From positions 620,001-684,000 of the forward strand of contig JAALGZ010000003.1 in NCBI GenBank assembly GCA_015227615.1: a stretch of 64,000 nt of DNA, read 5' to 3'. Positions 9,400 through 21,654 of this stretch are shown here, one piece after another. The DNA is from Labyrinthula sp. Ha (Eukaryota > Sar > Bigyra > Labyrinthulida > Labyrinthulaceae). Positions within the stretch are counted from its first letter, which is position 1; each line of letters opens with the position of its first letter. A model generated the notes under the pieces. It saw nothing but the letters and a program-made list of their open reading frames with translations. It was not told the DNA's origin and ran no database searches. A program made the position numbers and the translations under genes.

Positions 9400-12330
9400 A
9401 TTCCTAAAATCTGTTGACAGCTTCTTTTGGTGTCTTCTTGGTCTTCTTGTGATTTATATTCTCCCGTTTACCGTTTGGATAAAATGGTGATAGGAAGGAG
9501 ATATGATCCTTAAAAATATCCTCTCTCAACTCTTCCAACGTTGAGTTTACCGATGCTTCTAACACGTCTTGGAAGTATAGATTCTCCTGTCTCTTTTTGT
9601 TCTTTTCGGGGCCCTTGGTGGTAAGCCTTCTCACCTTTAACGTGGCCTGTTCATATTCTTGTGTAAAGTGCTTTCCATCATAAAATCCCACCTTCTGATC
9701 TTGAGCAACCCACGCGGAACCCTCGTCGTCTACTGGTATCGTTTTCTCCAACTCTTCTTCATAGTCATAAAGATCATTCTTATTGCCTCCAAACTCCCCC
9801 TCCTCGTGAAAACGCATCGAACATCCGGAGATTCTTAAACTTTGATTCTTTCCCCAACGTGTAAGGAGGTCTGTGACAAAGTTGTCGCGACTGGGGATGT
9901 GAAAAATAACCATGTCAACAGCTTGTAAGCGCAGAATCCATCTGTAAAGGCGGTTCCAATAAATGCGCTTTTCATTCTCTTTTGTCTTGACGATTGATAA
10001 GAACGCTTTATGGTCGGTATATACAAAGATCCCGCCGGCCTGTGTTCGGAGCATGAACCTAATACGCTCAAATGCGTATACTATCGGGTATATCTCCTTG
10101 GAGGCGATATACCATCTAACCTCAGCGTTTGAGAATCCTCCGCTCATGAACATTAAAGGCTTAGGCCTAAATGCTTGCACGTCGTTATTCACGTTCCTCG
10201 CTTCGTCCTGGAACAATGACAGGACCACGTATTTTCCGATGAATCAGTGAATAATAAAAGGGGTTTTTTTATGGTCGTAGGCCGATAGGAATCTTTTTAA
10301 AGATTCAACTATCGTCTTCTTTAGTCTGGTGTAAGCATCTTCAAGATCTCTCGCCCAAGATGTAACATGCTTCTCTCTCTCCGCATGTGCTAATTTCTTG
10401 TCACCCAAATTCGCGAAGTGGGCAAACGGCTTACGTAAATCTGCTAGATACGGGGTGTTTGGTGATGGCCGGTTGACCAAATACACCAGTTGCGCAGCTT
10501 GGTGCCTATATTCCGGACGCAGCATATTCAGTATCTTCTCAAAAAATATCGGTCTGAAGTTCCACAGCCCTCGCTTTACCTGATGTCCGCGCCAGATTGT
10601 ATTCTTCTCGCCAAATCCACATTTTCTTAGATTGAAACGGACCCATTTGACCATAGCTCTTTGAAGTAAAATTTCCAGAATATGGATCATCTTTTCAAAT
10701 GTTTGAACGTATATAAGTAGGTCGTCTAACCAATAGACTACGCCATTATTCTCCGCTTGAAAGAAACGTACGTCATCATCGTCCAATATTTCATTGATTA
10801 TTCAATCGAAGAAGAGGGCTGGTGCGTTACACCAACCAATTGGCTATCCATTCATGCGCCATGCAGATCTTCGCGTTACTAAAGTAAAAACTTCCCTGCT
10901 CTCAGCGTCCGTGGAGATGAAGTCGAAGTCGCTGAGAATGTCCAAAGTGACGTAAAAGGAGGAATCCTTGAGCGAAAGTAGTTGGATTTCTAGATTTGGT
11001 AGATTTAGGGATGTAGGGATGTAGGAATGGTGATACGGTTCAAACGGATCATATTTGAAACCATCCTAAAACGGTTTAGAATATTGTCTAACCGCCATTT
11101 CTCCTTCTCTTCCTCTGTATAAGCTAGCCATCCTTGGGGAGTTTTCATCTTTTTTAGTACTACGAAAACTAGGTGTCCCCAGACAGGATTGGTACTACTC
11201 TCCACTGTGCCCACCTCCTGGAGGCTCTTGAACTTCAGTTCAAGGAACTCCTCTGCTTCTGGGCTCTGATGATACCCATCTGCTCTAAGTATCTTGTATC
11301 CTGCCTTGAGGTCGACATAAATAGGGCTTAACAGGCTCATACGAGCACTTGACTGTTTGAGCCCCCACGACCTGGGATATCTCCGTATTGCTCTTTCCAT
11401 TTCGTCCTTTTGATCCTGGTTAAATATAGGGTCCTAAAGCTTCTGTTTTATCATATCATCAATAAGCTGTTTTTCCTCAGACGCGAATATGTTCCCCTCG
11501 CCTATTCCGAGCTCGTTGAGCTCTTCTGGAATATCATCGACTACATTGGTGATTGCTATGGGGAGTACTTCGGCCCGGTTGATCTTGTCCTCTAATTGGT
11601 TGAAGTGTTCCGTGTTGACCTCTTCTATAGGTACTGCTTTCACTCGACTTATATCTATATACTGCGCATCTTACCCCGAGCTGCTGGGAGGTGACGAAGA
11701 CGTGTGAAGTTTGAAGTCCACCATTTTACCAATAAGAATTTCGGATATGACTTCCTGCAAGAGTCCCACTATATTGTCCACCTCTAAATGGACGTTGTTA
11801 TTCTTCTGGTGACTGAACTTTATATTTGTATCCTCGTTTAGGGAAAGTAGGAATCGGTCCGCGGTTCTTATAGTTCTTAACTTTGAATATTGGCGGGTTT
11901 CTTCGTTTCCTCCTAAGTCCGCATTTCTTTCCTTATATATAATGTTTTTTTCCAGTCGGAAATTGTTTGCATACATTGTCTCGAAGATCCAATACCAGCT
12001 GTCACCATGTACGTCAATGGCTAGAAAATGATAAGTGCGTATTTCATTTAGGATCTCGTCTCTAAATGCTATATGGGTTGACTCCCTATATAATAGAACT
12101 TTGACTTCGTCGGGTCGCTCCATCTTTGTTTCAAGAGGTGCAGAAGAAAGTCTTTGCTTCATACCTACCTCTTTTTTATTTACCTTCTTTTTTGCGTTTT
12201 CTAGGTCTAGTGTAATATTAAATCTCTTGAGGGTTTTGTCTCCAATTATCAATTCATGCCAAGAGCTACTGTCGATACAGAAAAACCTCTGCGTTCCAAG
12301 ATCCAATTCGTCATTGTCTTGCATCAGTTT
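9400..12330 (-). mobile_element. Protease, reverse transcriptase and RNase H region of the chromovirus
   Basis: From high to low coordinates: the tail of a retropepsin (SSSWHELIIGDKTLKRFNIT); RT fingers/palm with GTVESSTNPVWGHLVFVVLK; the catalytic-loop block VVYWLDDLLIY (family YxDD); the connection; and RNase H with RWYIASKEIYPIVYAFERIR, FVYTDHKAFLS and VDMVIFHIPSRDNFVTDLLT, matching family EKE...A, TDHK and IxGxxNxxADxLSR. The order is that of Ty3/gypsy. The copy is broken in several places. Confidence 0.88.
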
Positions 12331-12839
12331 ATTTTAGCTGTAATAACTTTCCCCACTTTTTTCACTGACTTGTCAGGAGATTCGACCTCCTTGACGAACA
12401 ACAAATCCTCTTATTTGATGGAATATCCGCGAATAGCCTTCAAACTTGACACGTTTCGATCTGCCCCGATGTTCGCTAAACCAGAGATCTTGACGTGTTC
12501 TTTGGGCTGAACGTCATAAGCCATCAGCGTGATACTTCTGACATCTCCTCTAATGGGACTACCCTTAAGCCTGTAAGCGATCATCTACCTTTCCTTTTGT
12601 TTCTGCTTTTGCATTTTTCTCTCTTTTTTATGTGATACCATCTTCGTTATATTCTCAGTTTTTGCTTCTTTCTATTCAAGCACGAACCACCTTGACAACA
12701 ATATTGACTTCAGCTCTGCTAAATCCACCTTTTTCCCAACATCGTGAGCTCATCGTAGTTTATATCAAACTTGGATGGAATCTTTGCCAATATCGTTTTG
12801 ATTATCCTTCTCTGGTGTTTCTTTCTTTCCGTGGGGTTT

Positions 12840-13950
12840 AACTATTTCAATAGCTTTAACACCTTGTTGAAGAAGTGATATATTTGCTCGATCGGGCTTT
12901 TGTTCCCCGATACCCACTTAAGTTTCGTTTTTAGATTTACCAGTATCCTTTTCTTCTCAAGCTTTTCGAATTGTCTAAGGTGTCTTGTGAAGTACCTAAG
13001 TATGTTACTTGAGCTTTTAATATCCACGCCTCTTAGATATAATGTATCTGCAACTTCTCTTGCTAGAAGTCCACAGGCACTTAGTGAGGGAACGTTGGCC
13101 TTTAAATTATTGAAGTCATGTATGAAATATGCAATTGAGTCGTAAGAAAGGTCTTGTATTTTCTTCGGTGCCGCGAATTTCACGTAAGGCAACCACATGT
13201 TGATCTTGTCATCTGCCTCCGGCGGAGGTATTTCTCGCTCAAACTTTTTTGTATCTATTCTCTTCAATAAACATACTCGCTGCCTCCGACCAACTGTCTA
13301 GGCCATGCGGCCCAGAGAAGCTTGAGCGAATTTCGTCGTATTTATCTCGGAAAAAAGAAGTATCAGACTGACGAGCTTCCTGCTCGCGCTTGTTTTGTTC
13401 CTACGTAGGAGCTTCCGGCTTAATCTCAGGTACTTTTTGCTCCTTGGCATTTACAGTCTAATAGGACCCTGTTCTTGAGTCGTCTTCTTCTTCTTGGATC
13501 TGATCCGTTGAAGTTGGTTCCTGGTTTTCGCCCTGATTTCCTACAGGAAAACCCTACACCTCAGATTCCTTTTCCGCTAAAGATTATGACCATTTGGAAA
13601 AGCATTTCACAATCTCCATTAGCTGGGCTTCTTTTTTTCTCAAGCTGTTCAATCTGTCCTCGAATAACTTATCAGCACGTTCCACCGCTCTACCCTCACG
13701 CTGGGAAATACGCAGCTGCTCTAAGGCCTCGGTGCCTAGTAATCGGGAGTCAGGAGAAGTTCTGAAAGTGCGTGGGCGATTTGCGGGAGTATCTGGGTTC
13801 TGAGAAGGATTTGAGCTTTGATTTGGAAGATTCGTTCCTTGAGGCTGACCAGAGGCTTGCATTTGTTCGGATTGCTTTGATTCTGCGTCAGCGAGCGTAC
13901 TGGGCCCACCTGAAGGGGCAGTGAGTAGATTTTCTTCGTTCGATGTCATC
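12840..13950 (-). mobile_element. gag region of the chromovirus
   Basis: Starts MTSNEENLLTAPSGG some 20 bp inside the 5' LTR, with a Gln/Ser/Pro-rich N terminus and a coiled region, then a capsid-like helical stretch. No CCHC knuckle was seen. Broken. Confidence 0.7.
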
Positions 13951-13970
13951 TCAGCACGTATCTCGAGATA
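13951..13970 (-). other. Primer-binding region of the chromovirus
   Basis: The bases directly inside the 5' LTR begin with the perfect 12-bp palindrome TATCTCGAGATA. A plain TGG start, as expected for pairing with a tRNA CCA end, is not seen, so priming may be by an unusual tRNA site or self-priming as in some chromoviruses. Confidence 0.45.
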
Positions 13971-14195
13971 TGTTTCTACCTAGGATAAGATTTAGAGAAT
14001 CTTCGAATTGAGTTCCTTCGCTTAACGGTTAACTAAACTATTAACAGTCTATTTCAGAGGCTAGATACATATCCTAGACCACACTAAATATAGCAGAAGG
14101 CTTCATATAGCAATGCCCAGATTAGGGTTCCAAGAGTCCGCATATATATTCTGAGGCCCAGTTATGATACATTTGTTGTCCTTATGGGAAGGACA
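13971..14195 (-). repeat. 5' LTR of the chromovirus (225 bp)
   Basis: Same ends as the 6157-6381 copy (TGTTTCTACC...GGAAGGACA on the plus strand) and followed by the TCGA duplication at 14196-14199. Confidence 0.95.
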
Positions 14196-14199
14196 TCGA

Positions 14200-16017
14200 A
14201 CACAAACTCCTCTTGCCTGGCGAATACTAATACCTGATATGGTCAAAAAGGTACTTATATAAGTCTAATTTATACTTAGGAATGAATCACTAAGTCTTGA
14301 CCCTCCTCTGGGTCGTTGTTTTTGAACAATACCTACTTTCGTTATGTCTTTATGTTTTTGTTGTTTTGTTTGTTTAGATAATCTGTCGATAGTTAGTCAT
14401 GGCTTAATTTCCCAAGAATTGTACAACTCTTGATACTGATAATCAATATCGATAAGTAATAACCGATAAGATCTACCATGACTTGTTCAACATTATTATT
14501 TAATATACTATTTTAATATGTTTCACAATAACATGCACAGCACTTATTGTGCGTTTACGGAAGTCAGCTGATTTTAAGTAAATGTGGCAGTGTTTATTGA
14601 ATTGTTGGTCTGTAGTGTCTGGGTAACGTTCAGCTTTGGTTTTATGTTAGTTGTGAGGTTTTTCGCTGTTCAGCTGTTGTGGTTTTTGCTATATTTCGAA
14701 ATTTAATTTTTGGGCTGCGTGATTTGTGCGTGATATCTGGTGTAAAATATCCCCGGAAAACCTCACACAAATTTGCATTAACGTGATATTTGAGATTATG
14801 CGAACTCAGATTTCCGATACCGAGTTCCAGTGATTTGCTAAATATGGATTATATTTGCGAAATTATGTGAGATTTTGCCTATAAATAATGGAACTTACCG
14901 GAAAAGTTGATTTGGATAGTAGTACTAGCAAAATATCGATGTTATTCCAACAAAGTTGATATAATACCCTAGTTTTTGTTAACCGTAAAGATATAAAGCA
15001 AAAAAATAAGAAACAAAAGAAAACTAAATAGTTTTGTTGTTAAGAGTCAAATCAAATATTTTACGACCTGAAAACCTTATCCGCGGACATGTAGTTTGTT
15101 TTTGTCGACACGTAAAACACAATAGGTCTTAGAATAGGCCATATACATACCTGGAACCGTAGGAACGTGAGATTAAAGAATCACTTTTATGCTAGTTATC
15201 TAGTACCTATACTATTTGCAGAAGGGAGCTCCAGTTTTTCTGCAGCAGGGATAAAATAGAATCAAGTGAGCATCTACGTATTATATTACTTTTATTCCTC
15301 CTTTTCTGCAAATAAACAGATAATAACACCAGGGTTGCAATTATTTGAACACTCTGCGGATAACAACAAAATGTTCATCTAGGAATTAAATTGTTCTCAT
15401 AGATCCCCTCACATAGATTACTCACAGCTGGAGTTTAGTCCAGTGAAAAGTGTAACCTCGTCTTTTCTAAAGTTTTCGCAACTATAGGGCGAGAGAAAAG
15501 GAAAAACCAAAGCTCCGAAGCAATACAAGATATATTTAGAGCTGTTAAGGTTGGATTCAAAGGGCGAAAGATAAATGGCTCCTAAAGAATTTGCCATGCT
15601 ATGGTCCTTATTCACAGGCACTAAAAAAAGAACATCCTTTGTCTATATAGAAGAACAGAACCTATACATAGTTCTCTAGTAAGAAGATCTTGTTGAAAAA
15701 GTTTCCCAATGACTGTGTTATTATACTAGGAGAATGCTGTATTGGTGTAAGTTATCCACCTGTGCTGTTTTTACTCTTTAATTTAGTCTCCTGTTCTTCA
15801 TAGATTTGAGTTTGAAGGCTCAGCAGAAATCATTAATATGTTTGACTTGGAAAAGTAAAGCTTATAGTTTGTTATGTCCAATAAGAGCTATGTAAGGAAT
15901 TTGCTTGAAAAACACTCGAATGAAGGTACAAAAGCTGAATCAAGATCTATGCTATTCACTATTTCAACGCTTTGTTAAGACTTAAAACTCAAACAAAAAG
16001 CATTGTTTGAAAATATG
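14200..16017. other. Gene-poor AT-rich stretch
   Basis: No intact gene was seen. A minus-strand frame at 15418-15597 (MANSLGAIYLSPF..., 59 codons plus stop) follows a TTTAG-type acceptor at about 15621 and has coding-like stretches upstream to about 15950, but stop codons interrupt these. It could be a decayed or intron-rich gene, or chance. Confidence 0.3.
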
Positions 16018-17376
16018 TTACCTAAGCTTAAACTCAGATAAGTCTGGATGTTTAAACACTGTATTTTCTTTCTTTTCAAACTTCTTCACTGTCTCGTTTA
16101 TAAGTTTTACAGCATATGTTATATCTGTTGTTACACCACATTCAGAAACAGTGTGCATATTTCTAACTGGGATACCAATACTAGCTACTGCCACATCTTC
16201 TGAACTTAATACACCTGCCATAGCATCTGTACCAGTATCAACTCCATTCACATCCAACTGTAAGGGAATACCAAGTTCTTCAGCTGTTTCTTGAAATAGA
16301 GCATTCAAATGAGGACTACATACTGAGCCTACAGCCAAAGTTGGTCCTGCACCCATTTCGATAGATGGATATCTTTTTCCACCAACACCTAAACTTAAGA
16401 ATATATGGAATATGTACCTGGCGCAGCATTGTAATCATGATTCACATCTACAGCAATCAAGACATCAGGTTTAAATTTTTTTACAAGTTGACGAGATCCA
16501 AATCTTCCAATTTCCTCGTGTGTGGAGTACGCAAATAGTTTTCTTACTGCAGAATCCGATTCGTCTTCCTCAGCTGAAAGTTTTGAACAAGCGAATGTTG
16601 TGTAGCATCCAAGTCCATTATCAAGGTGACTACCAGAAAAACTATTCTCCATAACACCATGGTGAATTCTACGTCTCATAAGAATTGGATCTCCTGTTCT
16701 TATTCCAAGTTCTTCTTCTACAAACTTTTTTCTCTCTTCATTCTTTCCATGCAACTGAAGCTCCAAGTACATTTCCTCCGATTTCAACCCTTTAGCACCT
16801 AAATTGAGTTTCAGAGAAAAAATTACCTGTTCTTATGGATGATTCTGCAAAGTGAATTGCTCCAAGGGCTTCAACAGTTGCTCCGGTGATCTCCATCTTA
16901 TTCTTCATGCTAAAGATGCTCACAGGGTTTCCAAGAAGAGTTAGAGGGAGATGACTATCAGAATCAATATAAATTTTTCCATCAGCTGATATGCTGCGTA
17001 CTTGAAGTCTAATTTTATCTGCATGACCCATAATCATAACTGAGAAAGCGTTTTCTGTGATGTCTGGTTTAGAATCCACAACGAGGCCGGCGTTCGATTT
17101 AAATGTATGCTGCATCCATGAGCTTGGAGAAAATCTTGTAGTTTCGGAAGAAATTAAATTCGTCATTGAACTTTCCAAGTTAACTGGACTTGGGGAGTAT
17201 AAAATATCTCCCATTAATTTGAACTCATCTTCGGTAAGCGGTTGTGGAGGTAAAATAAAATCATCAGTTTCAGATTTTGATTCATCTATAGGGGTAGATG
17301 AGAAATAGCTAACCGCATACTTTGAAGCCTGAAGTCTTCTTCTTACTAGAGACTGAGCAATCTTGTTGATTATCAT
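16018..17376 (-). CDS. M42-family (glutamyl aminopeptidase / FrvX-like) metallopeptidase, three exons
   Basis: A dinuclear-metal aminopeptidase that trims small peptides. Exons 17376-16827, 16798-16418 and 16388-16018, joined by 28- and 29-nt introns, give 433 aa. Metal and catalytic residues of the family can be placed: H118-x-D120 in IMGHADKI, D243 in SHLDNGLG, E278-E279 in THEEIG, D301 in AVDVNHD and H389 in NMHTVSE; VDTGTDA before it matches the family GGTDA block. The N terminus (MIINKIAQSLVRRRLQASKY) is rich in Arg and Lys, lacks acidic residues for 30 positions and looks like a mitochondrial presequence (inference). M42 enzymes are mostly bacterial and archaeal, so the eukaryotic gene may be an old transfer or an organelle-related acquisition, but it now has host-type introns. 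M18 aspartyl aminopeptidase was considered; the short GTDA and HEEIG spacing fits M42 better. Confidence 0.88.
16389..16417 (-). other. 29-nt intron 2 of the M42 peptidase gene
   Basis: GTACAT donor, GTTTAG acceptor, phase 1. It joins NAAPG to VGGKRYPSIEMGAGP across the family PG...G block. Confidence 0.85.
16799..16826 (-). other. 28-nt intron 1 of the M42 peptidase gene
   Basis: GTAATT donor, ATTTAG acceptor, phase 1. It joins ESSIRTG to AKGLKSEEMYLEL. Confidence 0.85.
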
Positions 17377-18044
17377 ATGATACTTACGAATGAATTAACC
17401 AATACAAAATAGGAAAACTTTGTATCTCTGGTAATGCAACACTGTTTTCTTAGACTTCTTCTAAATGGACGAATAGTATACACTAAGGGTTTACTTAGAG
17501 TATTTAGAATACATACATTGCGTTTACGATAACAATCTCTATAAATTAATATAGTGTCAATATTAATCATGAAAATAATACTATACATAAAGGATAATAA
17601 GATATTTGACTTGTGGAAGAGCTACAGGGGAATCGATACCTTGTAAGAATTATTGTGTGAATAGGATGGGAAGGTGTTCACCATGTATTCTTAGAAACTA
17701 GATAAAATGGGTTCTAATTACACATTTTATAAGTTTTCGATTAATCTAAAGCTTTTGTCATAACGTCAGAACTATTAACGCTCAAGAGTCGGGAAAGTTG
17801 GGAGCTATACAAAGCAACTAACATAATTATGCAGCTTTCAATCAAGCTCATATTGCAAAGAACAATGGGTTTAATCACTAGAACTTATTAACTTTGCTAA
17901 TTGAATTTAGATTTTATATCAGTTTTTTCTTCATCACGTTTTGTCTCGTTCCTAATAAAGTTTACTAATCTTTATTTATATCTCTTCAAGAGACACTAGC
18001 TACGTCCTGAGAAAAACGAGGGTACTAAAAAGATAGAAAAAAGA
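17377..18044. other. Intergenic, nothing recognised
   Basis: AT-rich upstream region of the M42 gene. No coding or RNA signal was seen on either strand. Confidence 0.4.
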
Positions 18045-18578
18045 ATGAATAATATATTTTTATTTGGCTATTATTTATTTTATATCCATCGTATGGGTCA
18101 GACGAATAACTGGGTACTAGCAATTTCTTATTGTCATTTACTGAAAGCTCTCCTTCCTAAAAGGAGAAAGAATCAAGGTAAGTTTTTTTTACTTTTGTTA
18201 TCAATGCAACTCAGAAAAATAAGTGTAAGGTGATTTCCATGAGAAAATAAATATTTAAGTTTTTTTTCATCCAATGTTTCAGCTGATGCACCAAATATTC
18301 TTTCCAAACCAAATGTTTTCCTACTGAGAAATAGGCTATACAACAAAAGGTACACATCTTTTCAAAACCATTTAGATAACTGTAAGGGTTCACTTCTTAA
18401 ATTTTGAGAAAATAAATATATATATGTATATATTATTGGTTTCTTCATGTTTTTGTAATCAATTTTGTCATCAAGGTTCAAGCTTCCACTAATCAACAGT
18501 ATCAAGGCTGCAGCGGGTTCCTACAGCAGTATTTTGTGGAACCGCCCCATATGGTCTGTGAAAAAAACCCAAAGCTAA
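18045..18578 (+). CDS. Possible three-exon small protein gene
   Basis: Exons 18045-18177, 18283-18349 and 18476-18578 have matching phases (1 then 2) and GT/AG borders and encode 100 aa. A second in-frame ATG at 18093 gives an MGQTNNW start. Exon 2 reads DAPNILSKPNVFLLRNRLYN and exon 3, which is richer in GC than its surroundings, KLPLINSIKAAAGSYSSILW. Against it: the two introns are 105 and 126 nt, far longer than the five sure introns here, and their acceptors are TTCAG and TCAAG instead of TTAG. No family recognised. It may be a real gene, a decayed one, or chance. Confidence 0.28.
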
Positions 18579-21505
18579 AAATGTGATTTCTACTAAGAAA
18601 AGAGAATTACATATCCTATGTAAAGATAGCTCTGTGAAAATTTTTTTAATCTATTCTATTGAAGCTGTTATACAAGCAATCTTATTTCTAGTTGTAAGTT
18701 CCAGCAGATATTTCATTAAGATTTAAGTTGTTTCACTAGAAGATAATTTGGATTAACACCATCAACACTTTCAACAAGGTGCTCTTAGTTAGATAATTTC
18801 TAATACTATTATATAGCATGTTGGTTTACTAAAGAATCTATGAAAATATGATTCCCATTTTTTCTTGGAAATGGTTTATCAGAAGAGCACTGCAGGATAC
18901 AAAGGAAAATGTATCCCTACGTATAACTTACCATTGGAAATAAGTTATGAAACTATGGATTTCCCTTATTTGCCAAGGTACCAAGGTAGCACAGGTTATT
19001 ATCAGAGTCACAATCTCTTGACCAAAGCATATACATTCAAGGTTCTGCTGGAAACTACTTCTGAAAAAATTGAATCTTGTTCTTGTCAAATTCATAGGCT
19101 ATATGAATAAACATACCTCTGAGAAGTAAGGCTTACTAAATAAAGTTTTTATTGGATTCTTAACTGCTTCAAACTTGTTTAATTATGTCTTCTACCTACA
19201 AAAGGTATTCGTGCTGAAATGCTTTCCGTTTTTACCAACGTTTTCAAGATGTTAACATTTTTAATGAAGAAACGAAACTGTTAAAAAGTACAATATTTTT
19301 ATTAAAGTGTGTAAACAAAGCTGCAACAATTTTCGGGGGGGGGGTTTCTTGCAGCAATTCTGAGAGAAACTCTATATTAAAGCATATTTCTCAGCGCATT
19401 TGTATTCATACGGAAAGATTGAACACCAAAAACCTTGATACTATCTCCAAACAATGCACACAATGTTGAAACAATGTAAACAACATTGTTGTTGCTGCAC
19501 GCAGTTACTTGCGAATATCTATAGATTTAACTTCGCTGTTATATCTACAGTCTTAAGTCAACATGAGCCAGCAAGTTCAATAACTACGTTTAATCATCTT
19601 TGAAATCAAGGATCTCACATTTATTTTCTAAGGTACTTGAAGTTACAGATGAATCACAATTGAATTTTATTCCGTAAAATTAATCCCCTCCTAAAATATT
19701 TTTACTGATCAATACTCTTTTATGTTAGGCCGCTCATTTTTATCATTAAAAATCGGGGTGTCTAAAGTACAAAACAGCCATTATCCAAATACTGTATTGT
19801 GTTATTTTGACAAAGCACCGCTATAATATTTGGTATTGTACTGATGCAGTAAGATTTAGATCAGAATCGAGTCGTATAACCCATATTTTTCACAGTTTTT
19901 GTAAGAATAACGAAAAGTAGAGAGTTATCCAAAACCAGTTATGCTTAGAGATTAGACTAAGAATTATATTATTATTATTTTGAAGAGACTAATGAACAGT
20001 GTCTTTGTTCTTGGAATTGGACAGGTGTTAAGACACCTTGGTTTTAATCCTTGCCAACAAGTTAACTAAAATGAGATGTTTCATCCACCTCAGTGCGAAA
20101 AACAAGTTTTGGTTCTTATTGTGGTAGTTTAATTTTATGTCATCTAGTTTTCTTGAAAATATATACTGGCAATTTAAAAAATTAACTTGCGATTATTTTC
20201 ATATACATGAGTTTTGACTAATATAAATTTATTTATATTTCTGTTGTTTCTACTCACTTCTCATTTATAGAGTATCTTTTTTCGAACAAGAGTCTTATGT
20301 AAGTTGCAGATATAACCAGATTAAGTGATGATAGCAAATATCCTGATAGTAACACCCACATCTTAGGAAGAGAAGTGGGCTACTACAGATTACATTGAAA
20401 TGTGCGTATTTCTTCTAAGTTTTAAATAGAGCGATCCAAACTAAATTTATTACTAATTGGCTCAGGTATGAAATGGTTGGGAATGTATCGGGAAGAAGCT
20501 TTCTCATAGAAGAATTGAGGATGCTTAAACTCTATCTTCCCCAAAGCAAAATTAGAGAATATAGTAGAAACTCACAACTTATTCACGAAGATAAATGTTC
20601 TCATTGAATCATTCAATGAGTGTTTCACTCATTTCATGTATGATCTCCTTATTAAGCGCTGAAAGTAGTATCAAGGCTCACTCAACCTCGCCAAATTAAT
20701 CTGCAAATAACACTTAGCTACGAATGAGTTATCAATAAGGACTGGGTCTGCACCCCTATGCGAGGATATGCTTATATCTTTTAACTCGTGTTTAACTCGC
20801 AGTTGAAGGGGTAACTTCTCAAGCGAAGGAATAATGTAGTATTATGGAATGATTCCCTGTATTGAACGTTACTTTTTTATTTCTTCACTATCACTAGCAA
20901 ATTTTAACGAGAGCATCTAAATACTATCTCTTCTTAGAACGTAACCAAATATTTTAATGGAACATTATACACCAGAAACAAACAAACAATAGTACTTGGA
21001 TTGTGGTTTTTCTTGCTCCTTGCGTTTGATAGAAAGGTTGTGTTTAGTGGTTTCTCAAAATATTTTGTGTGATTTGATCTTAATATTTCCTTGGTTTTAG
21101 CAGCTGCAGTTAAAGGATCATAAAAAGACTTTTAGTGAGCCATAATTCATTCTGGAGAATTTTATTTTAATATTGCTTGACTAAAAGCACATTATATAAA
21201 TATGCGAAGCCCTCTTACTTATTCTTGATCGATCCATAGCGTTCATAATCCATTACTTCATTTTCCTATGTTAAGTATATACATAACACATAGCTTTCTT
21301 ATCAATCTCATCTATGAGTGATCCTCAAATGGGACCAAAGCTTAGGCATCAAACAATAATGTGAGCAATTACTGTTTCCTTTTACCATCAATGTTTGGAT
21401 GAATGGGTTAAAAATCTTATTAGTTGGATAAAAAATAAGAGAGATAATGAAACCTAGCTATGATCCTAGCCTATACTTCGGTACATTTTGACTCATAGTA
21501 GTATA
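18579..21505. other. Gene-poor AT-rich stretch
   Basis: One short plus-strand frame, 18871-19110 (ATGGTTTATCAG..., Tyr-rich, 79 codons), has a fairly natural composition but no recognised family. A run of ten G sits at about 19335. Nothing else was seen. Confidence 0.35.
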
Positions 21506-21642
21506 GTTAGCATTTACAGATTTACAAGTTACAATTAAATATATATTTTGGGTAATTATCAATTAACAACTAAGACACAATACATAATACAAAAAATACT
21601 TTTAAATACTTACTATTTACACATTCATACTTGATGTTCACT
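21506..21642 (+). repeat. 5' LTR of the copia element (137 bp)
   Basis: Begins GTTAGCATTTACAG and ends TTGATGTTCACT, matching 26235-26371. Confidence 0.93.
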
Positions 21643-21654
21643 TGGTTGCGACTG

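Larger units (their letters stand above)
6157..14195 (-). mobile_element. Ty3/gypsy chromovirus-type LTR element with MT-A70 methyltransferase cargo
   Basis: An 8.0-kb element bounded by 225-bp LTRs (TG...CA) and a 4-bp TCGA duplication. Reading on the minus strand the order is LTR, primer-binding region, gag, protease, reverse transcriptase, RNase H, integrase with GPY module, chromodomain, an unrecognised frame, an MT-A70 methyltransferase segment, polypurine tract, LTR. Pol order RT-RH-INT and the chromodomain place it among Ty3/gypsy chromoviruses. The LTRs differ at 5 of 225 positions (about 2 percent), so insertion is geologically recent. The element is broken, in roughly ten or more places spread over gag, pol and cargo. 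The methyltransferase lies well inside the LTRs and reaches close to the polypurine tract, so it travelled with the element rather than being a neighbour. Confidence 0.92.
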
